Shown here in pieces: positions 7,409 through 14,288 of a stretch of 15,302 nucleotides of DNA. Position 1 is the stretch's first letter, and the number at the start of each line of letters is the position of its first letter. Location: assembly GCA_964575425.1 (NCBI GenBank), contig CAZNRD010000059.1:1-15302 (forward strand), in the 5' to 3' direction. The notes below the pieces were generated by a model. It had not been told where the DNA came from. It was given only the letters and a program-made list of their open reading frames with translations, and made no database searches. The DNA is from DATEAV01 sp964575425 (GTDB lineage: Bacteria; Chloroflexota; Anaerolineae; Anaerolineales; E44-bin32). The position numbers were made by a program, and so were the translations under genes.

Positions 7409-7614
7409 TGGTATCGGGCCGAAATCTCCTACGTCAACTGGGCCCGCCGCTTCATCCCCGTCCACCACTAGCGCCAGCCGGGTGCCCTTCCGGGACAACC
7501 AAGCTGCCCCCACCGCCTCCCACCCTCCCACTAGTTCGCCCCTGCATTTGCAGCGCAGGTGCAGCCAGGCTCCTCTACGACAGCGGCTTGCGGCTGCACA
7601 TCACCGGGGTCTAG
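7409..7614 (+). pseudogene. Decayed tyrosine recombinase (phage/integron-type integrase) remnant
   Basis: Two pieces in different plus-strand frames resemble integrase blocks. At 7409-7468 the translation EISYVNWARRFIPVHH, ended by TAG at 7469, resembles the core-binding domain signature TEKSYLxWIRRFIxFH. At 7567-7614 the translation ARLLYDSGLRLHI resembles the start of the catalytic domain, LLYGSGLRLxE, ending at a TAG. In intact proteins these blocks are about 90 residues apart; here only about 40 codons, so there has been internal deletion as well as frameshift. A possible third echo (TVIIQEWLGG, about 7668-7700) is too weak to claim. The sequence is a relic of a mobile element at the edge of the accessory segment. 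Confidence 0.55.
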
Positions 7615-7724
7615 CAGCTTTCCCGCGACATCCTTCCTCAGAGGCCTTCGCACGCGGATCGATGCGCCGAGCGCACCGTCATCATCCAGGAGTGGCTGGG
7701 CGGCCATAGGCCCAAGCCAACCCC

Positions 7725-10280
7725 TTACGCCGAGGGTGAAAGGAAAGCACCGTGTAGCGCCTGGATCAGACGTTTGGTGAGCACCTTGACCTCGCCGCCG
7801 CCCGGGCCGACAGGCCCGACGCAGGCCGGGCAGCCGTCGCCGCAGGGGCAGCTCCGCACCAGTTCCAGCGCCCCGCGCAGGAGTTCCGTGTGCAGCTCGT
7901 ACAGCCGCTCCGCCAGGCCAAGGCCTTCGGGCACGCGGTCGTAGAGCGTGATCGTCGGCGCGCGCGTCTCCTTGGAGCGCATCTCCGCCATCGAGCCCAG
8001 GTCACGCGGATCGCACATCAGGTAGAGCGGGGCGATGTTGGCCAAGGCGTATGCTAGTCCTCCCAGGGCCGTGCGCGCGCCGCGTGCGGTCTCCGCCCGG
8101 TGGTGACAGGTGGGACACAGGGTGATCAGATTGTCCAGGGCATTGGCCAGCAGGTCGTTGCGGTTCTGGCCTGGGATGTAGCCGAACTCCCGGAACGGGC
8201 GCAGGTGATGCACGTCGTGTTTGCGGCCGCCGGGCTCGGGGGCACCGCACTGGCGGCAGCATCCCCCATCGCGCCGCCGGGCAGCTTCGCTCGCCCGCGG
8301 CCAATCCGGGCCGTAGTCATTCGGCGGAAGAAGGACGCCCTCCCGCTCCAGCCTCTCGGCCATGTCGGGGCCGATCCACAGCCAGTAGGCTGTGGTTTCG
8401 AATTCGCGAGGCGGCAGGTCGATGGCACCGTAGCCGAGGGTTTCGTGCGTGTAGCGTTTGACCTTGCGGAAGGAAGTTGCCTGAGCCGTCAGGCGCGCCC
8501 GGCCGTGGGCACGGCGCGCCGGCACCGTCTCGTCGGCGTCATAGACCTCAAGGATCTCGAGGTCCACCGCCTCGGCGGCATCGGTGTAGTAATCGACCTC
8601 AGCCGGCTCCACCTCCGCCAGCGCGTTGTCCCAATCCAGCTTCGACACCAGGAAGGTGCGGCCTTCGTGGATGTACACGGCGCCTTCGTGGAGCAAGATG
8701 GGAGCCGCCGCCCGGTCGATCTCCCCGATGACCACCGGCCTGTCCTCGCCCACCTCCTGGATGACGACCGTGTCGTCGGTGCTGGCGCGCAGGGAGACAG
8801 CCTCTGCCGGATAGGCGTCGGCCACCCAGCGATACGTGCCGTTGGAGCGGTGCAGCTCGCCTTCTTCGACCAGGAAGTCCAGCAGCTCCGCCACATCCCC
8901 CGCCCGACCAAAGCCCTCCCCGGCCTGAAAGGGCAATTCGAACGCAGCGCAGCGCAGGTGGCGCAGGAGGATGGATAGGTTGTCGGGGTTGATCAGTCCG
9001 TGCTCGGGGGAGCGTTCGAACAGGTAGCGAGGGTGCAGGGCGACGAACTGGTCCAGCGGCGCGGCCGAGGCCACGAGCACAGCCGCCGAGGACTCGGCGC
9101 GTCGACCGGCCCGCCCGGCTTGCTGCCACAGGCTGGCGATCGTGCCCGGATAGCCCGCGATCACTGCCGCCCCCAACTGGCCGATATCGACCCCAAGCTC
9201 GAGGGCGTTGGTCGCCACCACGCCGCGCACGCTGCCGTCGCGCAGCCCGGCTTCGATCTCGCGCCGCTCCAGCGGCAGATAGCCTCCGCGGTACCCGCGG
9301 ATGGCGCCCGCCTCCAGCTCGGCCTCCCGGACCGTATCTCGCAGGTAGCCCAGGATGACCTCGGTGGTGAGCCGGGCGCGGGCGAAGACCGCTGTCTGCA
9401 CTCCGTGCTGCAGGAAGCGGCTGGCGATGCGGGTGGCCTCGAGAGTGTATGCCCGGCGGATGCCGAGCGCCGGGTCGATCACCGGCGGGTTGTAGATCAG
9501 GACATGTTTCTCCGCTTGCGGTGAGCCGTCCAGTTCGGGCGGGACCAAGTGCACCGGCGCCTCGGTGAGTGCCTCCGCCAGCTCCTGTGGATTGGCGATG
9601 GTGGCCGAGGTCAGGACGAAGTGCGGCTCCGAGCCGTAGAAGCGGCAGATGCGGCGCAGGCGGCGCAGCAGGTTGGCGACGTTGGACCCGAAGACCCCGC
9701 GGTAGACATGCAGCTCGTCGATGACGATCCAGCGCAGATCTTCGAAGAGCGTCGCCCAGCGCGGGTGATGCGGCAGGATGCCGGTGTGGAGCATGTCCGG
9801 GTTGGTGATCAGCAGGCGGGCCTGTTCGCGCACGGTGCGGCGCTGCGCGGTCGGTGTGTCGCCGTCGTAGGTGCGCACCGGAATGAGATCGAGTGCCTCG
9901 AGTCCAGTCAGCAGGTCGCCCAGGGCGGCGGCCTGGTCCTGCGCCAGGGCCTTGGTGGGGAACAGGTAGAGTGCCCGCGCCTCGGGTTCAGCCAGCAGGG
10001 TCTGCAGCACGGGCAGGTTGTAGCACAGCGTCTTGCCCGAGGCGGTGCCGGTGACGACGGCGACGTTGTGCCCGGAGAGCGCGGCCTCGACGGCGGCGGC
10101 CTGATGGCTGTAGAGCGAGGCGATCTGGCTCGCGCGCAAGGCGGCGATCAGGCGCGGCTCGAGGCCGGCGGGGAAGTCGGCGAAGCGCGCCGGGCGTGCC
10201 GGCAGGCGCTCCCAAGCGGTGAGGCAGCGCATGAATGGGGGGTCGAAGCGCAGCGAGTCGAGGGCTTCGTGGATCGACAT
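7725..10280 (-). CDS. YprA/MrfA-like DEAD/DEAH helicase with DUF1998 and an inserted HNH module, 851 aa
   Basis: This is a superfamily 2 DNA helicase of the YprA/MrfA type. In order: Q-motif-like LYSHQAAAV (56-64), Walker A GTASGKT (78-84), DEAH box IDELH (187-191), SAT (225-227), motif V TNALELGVDIG (357-367) and motif VI QQAGRAGRR (386-394). A winged-helix and beta-rich linker follows (about 435-600). At 655-735 an HNH-type module is inserted: C675-x2-C678, VHH 690-692, Asn717 and C722-x2-C725 with HH 726-727. The DUF1998 part resumes at TALGGLAYAL and ends with the zinc-type CPCGDGCPAC (811-820). B. subtilis MrfA acts in mitomycin-damage repair; related helicases occur in defence islands. 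No convincing Shine-Dalgarno precedes the ATG at 10280. The gene is divergent from the CRISPR operon. Helicase identity is secure; HNH cleavage is inferred. Confidence 0.92.
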   Translation of the reverse strand: MSIHEALDSLRFDPPFMRCLTAWERLPARPARFADFPAGLEPRLIAALRASQIASLYSHQAAAVEAALSGHNVAVVTGTASGKTLCYNLPVLQTLLAEPEARALYLFPTKALAQDQAAALGDLLTGLEALDLIPVRTYDGDTPTAQRRTVREQARLLITNPDMLHTGILPHHPRWATLFEDLRWIVIDELHVYRGVFGSNVANLLRRLRRICRFYGSEPHFVLTSATIANPQELAEALTEAPVHLVPPELDGSPQAEKHVLIYNPPVIDPALGIRRAYTLEATRIASRFLQHGVQTAVFARARLTTEVILGYLRDTVREAELEAGAIRGYRGGYLPLERREIEAGLRDGSVRGVVATNALELGVDIGQLGAAVIAGYPGTIASLWQQAGRAGRRAESSAAVLVASAAPLDQFVALHPRYLFERSPEHGLINPDNLSILLRHLRCAAFELPFQAGEGFGRAGDVAELLDFLVEEGELHRSNGTYRWVADAYPAEAVSLRASTDDTVVIQEVGEDRPVVIGEIDRAAAPILLHEGAVYIHEGRTFLVSKLDWDNALAEVEPAEVDYYTDAAEAVDLEILEVYDADETVPARRAHGRARLTAQATSFRKVKRYTHETLGYGAIDLPPREFETTAYWLWIGPDMAERLEREGVLLPPNDYGPDWPRASEAARRRDGGCCRQCGAPEPGGRKHDVHHLRPFREFGYIPGQNRNDLLANALDNLITLCPTCHHRAETARGARTALGGLAYALANIAPLYLMCDPRDLGSMAEMRSKETRAPTITLYDRVPEGLGLAERLYELHTELLRGALELVRSCPCGDGCPACVGPVGPGGGEVKVLTKRLIQALHGAFLSPSA

Positions 10281-10564
10281 CGACGGGCATCATACCATGA
10301 CGGGTTGCCAGCTCCGGCCGTCCCAGCCCTCACGGCAAGGTGGACCGAGGTGATGTTGCCGCACGGCCGAGGACACTGTAGTATATGTATTGCCCGGATT
10401 CGAGCTCTCGCCCGAGGTCTCGGTAGAGAAGTCAGGATCGAGCCGATGGGGGGCGTGTAGACCCCGCAAGTTGTCTGGCCCTGTCCGATGACCGCAGTCC
10501 AGGAGGGGGCTGCGCTGCCCACAACCCGCACGGGGGCTGCGGATGCCGCTAGCAGCCTTCGGGG

Positions 10565-10583
10565 TGTTGCGTAATACGCAACA
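10565..10583. promoter_or_regulatory. Perfect 19-bp palindrome, candidate operator of the WYL regulator
   Basis: TGTTGCGTA-A-TACGCAACA is a perfect inverted repeat with 9-bp arms around a single base. It lies 55 bases upstream of the WYL regulator's ATG and covers the position of the likely -35 element. Dimeric HTH-WYL proteins of phage-defence loci bind inverted repeats near their own promoters, so this is the natural site for autoregulation of the operon. The regulator-site pairing is inferred. Confidence 0.7.
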
Positions 10584-10598
10584 ACCGTCACGTAGAAT
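10568..10598 (+). promoter_or_regulatory. Candidate promoter of the WYL-cas3-cse1 operon
   Basis: A TAGAAT -10-like box (10593-10598) is preceded, at a long 19-base spacing, by TTGCGT (10568-10573), a weak -35 inside the palindrome. A transcript would start near 10605, some 34 bases before the ATG. The -35 match is poor, so an activator-independent strong promoter is unlikely. Confidence 0.4.
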
Positions 10599-10624
10599 CC
10601 GCAATGGCGCACCGTGGACAGGGT

Positions 10625-10631
10625 GAGGAGG
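10625..10631 (+). promoter_or_regulatory. Strong ribosome binding site GAGGAGG for the WYL regulator
   Basis: GAGGAGG is 7 bases upstream of the ATG at 10639 and fixes that start. The following two genes rely mainly on overlapping stop/start codons. Confidence 0.8.
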
Positions 10632-10638
10632 CGGTGCA

Positions 10639-11622
10639 ATGGGCGGCAAGAGGGCTGGCGTCGACCGGATAGGGCAGATCGAAGCCCAGCTGTTGGCTCA
10701 TCCTGAGGGGCTGACGCAGGCCGAGATCGCCCGGCGGCTGGACGTCCACCGCTCGACTGTCAATCGCTGCCTGCCCGAGTTGACGCGCCGATGCGCCGTC
10801 TACGAAGATGAGCAGGGCCGGCTGCACATCGACCGCTCCCGAAGGTTTGTGGACCTTCGCCTTTCTCTGCACGAGGCCATGGCAATCCACCTGGCCACGC
10901 GCCTGTTGGCAACGCGCAGCGACAAGCACAACCCCCATTCGGCCTCCGCACTCAGGAAACTGGGCCTGGCGCTGGAACGTTTGGCCCCGCGCATCAGTCG
11001 GCACCTGCTGCAATCGGCCGAGGTGATGGACGCTTCCGGGCTGCGTCAAGACCCACGCTACCTCGATGTGCTCGAGAAGCTCACCATCGCCTGGGCCGAA
11101 GAGCGGAAAGCGCGCGTCTGGCACAGGCATGCGGAGAGCGGGGAGGTGCGGGAGTTCAAGCTGGGACCCTACTTCATCGAGCCGTATGCGGTCGGGCAGA
11201 CTGCCCATGTCATCGGCTGGAGGGAACCGCCCGGCGCAGTGCGCACCCTGAAGATCGAGCGCATTGAGCGCGCCGAGCCCCTTTCCGAGCCATTCGTCAT
11301 TCCGGAGGACTTCGACCCCAGGGAGCTCCTTTCGGAAGCCTGGGGGATCTGGTTCACGGAGACTGAACCGGTGGAGGTAGTGCTCCGTTTTCACCCGCGG
11401 GTGGCGCGCCGCGTGGCAGAGACCGAGTGGCACCGTTCGCAGCAGGTTCTCGAGCAGGGCGACGGCAGCCTCCTGTGGCGGGCCCGTGTGGCCGAACCGC
11501 AGGAGATGATGCCGTGGATCCGCGGCTGGGGGGCGGATGTGGAAGTGGTGGAGCCGGAAGAACTGAGGGAGGCCCTGCGCGGGGAAGCCCGGCGCATGGC
11601 AAGGCTGTATCTTGGGCAATGA
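10639..11622 (+). CDS. HTH and WYL-domain transcriptional regulator of the CRISPR operon, 327 aa
   Basis: The N-terminus is a winged helix-turn-helix (residues 9-65; LTQAEIARRLDVHRSTVNRCLPEL holds the recognition helix), a helical region follows (75-150), then a WYL-type ligand-sensing domain (about 150-215; YFIEPYAVGQTAHVIGW, then RTLKIERIERAEPL) and a C-terminal WCX-like extension (about 245-325). The signature WYL tripeptide is replaced by AHV here, though the surrounding pattern is kept. WYL proteins act as dimeric repressors or activators, and some control CRISPR-Cas, BREX or CBASS loci; Sll7009 of Synechocystis is a known repressor of a CRISPR locus. The gene is the first of the operon, has a strong ribosome site, and its TGA overlaps the cas3 ATG (ATGA, 11619-11622). 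Autorepression through the upstream palindrome is inferred. Confidence 0.88.
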   Translation: MGGKRAGVDRIGQIEAQLLAHPEGLTQAEIARRLDVHRSTVNRCLPELTRRCAVYEDEQGRLHIDRSRRFVDLRLSLHEAMAIHLATRLLATRSDKHNPHSASALRKLGLALERLAPRISRHLLQSAEVMDASGLRQDPRYLDVLEKLTIAWAEERKARVWHRHAESGEVREFKLGPYFIEPYAVGQTAHVIGWREPPGAVRTLKIERIERAEPLSEPFVIPEDFDPRELLSEAWGIWFTETEPVEVVLRFHPRVARRVAETEWHRSQQVLEQGDGSLLWRARVAEPQEMMPWIRGWGADVEVVEPEELREALRGEARRMARLYLGQ

Positions 11623-14288
11623 GCAGTCCTCCACCATGGTTCCACCTGTGGGCGAAGACGGATCCGCACGTCCGTTCTTTGATCTATCACCTGATCGACG
11701 TGGGTCAGTGTGCTCGGGCACTCTGGGAGACTGGCCTGGCGCATGCCATCCGGGCCCACATGGCGAGAACCGTAGGGCTTGACGAGGCCGCTTGCGGGCA
11801 GCTCCTCGCGTTCTGGGCAGCCCTGCACGACATGGGCAAGGCCAGCCCGGCCTTTCAAACGATGCTGCCCTCCCACGTCGGAGTCCTGCAGGCCCAAGGC
11901 TTCGACTTCCCTGCACCGCACGGAGCCAAGCCGGCACACCATGGCGTCGTCTCCGCATGGGCGCTCAGGAGGCTTCTGGAGGAACACGGCGGAATGCCCC
12001 GCCGCGATGCCCGCCGTGTGGCACATGCCCTCGGCGGGCACCACGGGATATGGCCAAACACGACCAGCGTCCTGGATGTCAGGCGGCAGGACCACGGCGA
12101 TGGCGCCTGGGTGAGCGCCCGGCAGGCATTGTTCCGCGAGGTTCAGCAGGTCTTTCAGCCGCCTCCCGGCGTCTCGCTGCCGCAGGATGCCGAGCAGGCC
12201 AATTCCTTTCTGACTTTGGTCTCGGGCCTGACCACTGCGGCCGACTGGCTGGGATCGATGGATGACTTCTTCGCGTACCAAGAGGACTGGAAGAGCCCTC
12301 AGGCGTACGCACACCTGGCCGCCGAGCGCGCAGAGGCTGCCTTGCGCCAGACCGGGTGGAGCAGCGGCTGGCGGCCTGAGGGAGAGATCCGTCCCTTCGA
12401 GGAGCTGTTCCCTTTCATCCCCAACGCAATTCAGGAAACCACAATCCGGGAAGCCCAACACACGGACCACCCGGCCTTGCTCATATTGGAGGCTCCTACC
12501 GGCGTCGGCAAGACCGAGGCCGCCCTCTACCTCGCGGACGCCTGGCTGCAGCTCCAGCGCGGGCGCGGGCTCTACGTCGCTATGCCCACTCGCGCCACCA
12601 GCAATCAAATGTTCACCCGCACCGTGCAGTTTCTGCAGCGCCGCTATCCCGGGGAACATATCAACATCCGCCTGGCGCACGCGCAGGCGTCTTGGGACCC
12701 ATCAGCGCAGTCGCTCGACTCCGCTTCCGTGGGGGAATCGCCGGAGGAGCTTCTGCGCGCCGAGGCCTGGTTCCTGCCTCGTAAGCGGACGCTCCTGGCC
12801 CCCTTCGGCGTTGGCACGGTAGACCAGGCCCTGATGGGCGTGCTGCAGACCCGCCTCTTCTTCTTGCGGCTCTTCGGGCTGGCCCACAAAGTGGTCATCT
12901 TCGACGAGGTGCACGCCTACGACACATACATGGAGCAGCTCTTCCTGCGATTGCTGACGTGGCTGCGGGCTGTCGGAACCTCAGTGATCGTGCTCTCGGC
13001 CACGCTTCCCGAGGCGACGCGCCGAGAAATGATTGTCGCCTACACCGGCAACCAACCGGCCGAGTCCCGCGCGCCGGCCTACCCGAGACTGACCATCGGC
13101 ACCCCGGAAGGCGCCGAAGCCACGGCACTGCCCGCCCCGGAGGAGCGGGCGATCCAGCTGGGCTGGGTAGACCGCTCCCCCCAGGTGATTGCCTCCGAAC
13201 TGCAGTCTCGCCTAGCGCAGGGAGGCTGCGCAACGGTCGTGTGCAACACGGTTCGGCGAGCGCAGGACATCTACCGGGTTCTACTCCACAGCGATCTCCC
13301 ACCCTCTCGGTGTCTCCTCTTCCACGCCCGCTTCCCTGCTGCCTGGCGCGAAGGGATCGAGCACGAGGTGCTCGATCAGTTCGGCAAGCAGGGTCGAAGG
13401 CCTGAGCGAGCGGTGCTGGTGGCCACCCAGGTGGTTGAGCAGAGTCTCGACCTGGATTTCGACCTGATGATCAGCGACTTGGCTCCCGTGGACCTGCTCA
13501 TTCAGCGCGCCGGCCGCCTGCACCGTCACCCCGACCGCCTTCGCCCGCCGGGCCTGCGCACACCACAGTTGCTCCTGGCCACGCCCGAGGGCTCGCCCGG
13601 CGCCCCCAACTTCGGTGCAGATAGCTTCGTCTATCAGCGGTATATCCTGTGGCAGACCTGGCGCGCCCTGGATGGCCTCTCCGAATTGCGCCTGCCGGCA
13701 CAGACAGCGGAGTTGATCGAATTCGTCTACAGCGGACTCGACACCGAGAGCCTTCCCGGCGATCTGGCCGATGGCCTGCGCCGCGCTCAGGAAGAGATGC
13801 TCAGGGATTTCAGGCGGGCTGAGTGGGAGGCCGGCCTCCGCTTGGTTCCCGGGCCCGATGACGACAAGCTGCTCACCGACGCCTGGCAGGAGCTTGATGA
13901 CGACGAGAACCCTGCCCTGCACCCGCAAGTTCGTGCGCTGACCCGTCTGGCCGACCCGGGCATGACCCTGGTGTGCCTGCATCGGCTTCCCGATGGCTCG
14001 CTCAACCTCGAGCCGGACGGGTCGGGCACGGTAGTAGACCTGGACTCAGAGCCCGATAGGGACTCGACCCGAGCGCTGCAGCGCTACTCCCTCGACATCC
14101 GCCACCCCACATTGGTCAGGCACCTGGCCGAACGGCTGCCCTGGCGGGCATGGGCCCGATGCCCAGCGTTGCGCTATGCCTATCCGCTGGTCTTCAGCGC
14201 TGGGCGCTGCTCGCTGGATGGAACCAACCTGACCCTCCAGCTGGACCGAGCATTCGGCCTGCGCGTTGACCAAGAGGAGAGCCTATGA
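11619..14288 (+). CDS. cas3: CRISPR-associated nuclease/helicase Cas3, type I-E, 889 aa
   Basis: Cas3 is recruited by Cascade after target recognition and unwinds and degrades the invader DNA. The N-terminal HD nuclease domain (1-230) shows H24, H70-D71 (LHDMGK), H107/H108 (AHHGV), H141/H142 (GGHHG) and D209 (TAADW), matching the metal-ligand set of Cas3 HD domains. The superfamily 2 helicase follows: Walker A APTGVGKT (292-299), DEVH (429-432), SAT (460-462), motif V-like VVEQSLDLDFD (605-615) and motif VI QRAGRLHRH (629-637), then a C-terminal domain (about 690-889). Length is normal and no motif is missing. The frame is open 64 codons further upstream, but those overlap the WYL gene; the ATG at 11619, sharing ATGA with its stop, is the right start. 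Adjacency to cse1 makes it type I-E. Confidence 0.96.
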   Translation: MSSPPPWFHLWAKTDPHVRSLIYHLIDVGQCARALWETGLAHAIRAHMARTVGLDEAACGQLLAFWAALHDMGKASPAFQTMLPSHVGVLQAQGFDFPAPHGAKPAHHGVVSAWALRRLLEEHGGMPRRDARRVAHALGGHHGIWPNTTSVLDVRRQDHGDGAWVSARQALFREVQQVFQPPPGVSLPQDAEQANSFLTLVSGLTTAADWLGSMDDFFAYQEDWKSPQAYAHLAAERAEAALRQTGWSSGWRPEGEIRPFEELFPFIPNAIQETTIREAQHTDHPALLILEAPTGVGKTEAALYLADAWLQLQRGRGLYVAMPTRATSNQMFTRTVQFLQRRYPGEHINIRLAHAQASWDPSAQSLDSASVGESPEELLRAEAWFLPRKRTLLAPFGVGTVDQALMGVLQTRLFFLRLFGLAHKVVIFDEVHAYDTYMEQLFLRLLTWLRAVGTSVIVLSATLPEATRREMIVAYTGNQPAESRAPAYPRLTIGTPEGAEATALPAPEERAIQLGWVDRSPQVIASELQSRLAQGGCATVVCNTVRRAQDIYRVLLHSDLPPSRCLLFHARFPAAWREGIEHEVLDQFGKQGRRPERAVLVATQVVEQSLDLDFDLMISDLAPVDLLIQRAGRLHRHPDRLRPPGLRTPQLLLATPEGSPGAPNFGADSFVYQRYILWQTWRALDGLSELRLPAQTAELIEFVYSGLDTESLPGDLADGLRRAQEEMLRDFRRAEWEAGLRLVPGPDDDKLLTDAWQELDDDENPALHPQVRALTRLADPGMTLVCLHRLPDGSLNLEPDGSGTVVDLDSEPDRDSTRALQRYSLDIRHPTLVRHLAERLPWRAWARCPALRYAYPLVFSAGRCSLDGTNLTLQLDRAFGLRVDQEESL

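Larger units (their letters stand above)
10281..10638. other. Divergent intergenic region between helicase gene and CRISPR-Cas operon
   Basis: These 358 bases hold no credible gene. They should carry promoters for both directions. The right end contains the palindrome, -10-like box and ribosome site listed separately. On the minus strand TATACT (10385-10380) is a -10-like hexamer for the helicase gene but has no good -35 partner. The middle (10440-10560) is G+C-rich with short GGGGGCTGC/GCAGCC complementary pieces and no CRISPR-like repeats. Confidence 0.6.

Noticed and set aside
7668..7724. TVIIQEWLGG resembling the RTVQELLGH end of tyrosine recombinases
   Set aside because: The match is short, the catalytic Arg-His and Tyr boxes are absent and the frame is not continuous, so I did not include it in the integrase relic.
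9549..10460. Plus-strand reading frame of 303 codons opposite the helicase gene
   Set aside because: It lies antisense to conserved helicase motifs I-III and shows no recognisable domain or ribosome site.
10281..10638. Possible CRISPR leader or array beside the cas operon
   Set aside because: No repeated 28-37 bp units separated by spacers occur here or elsewhere in the window.
11427..11618. 64-codon upstream extension of cas3
   Set aside because: It overlaps the WYL coding region in another frame, has no Cas3 similarity, and the ATGA overlap at 11619 gives the normal start.
10588..11958. Long minus-strand reading frame of 456 codons opposite the WYL and cas3 genes
   Set aside because: It is Pro/Arg/Gly-rich with no family resemblance, and both overlapped plus-strand genes have clear domains, so it is a shadow of high-G+C coding DNA.
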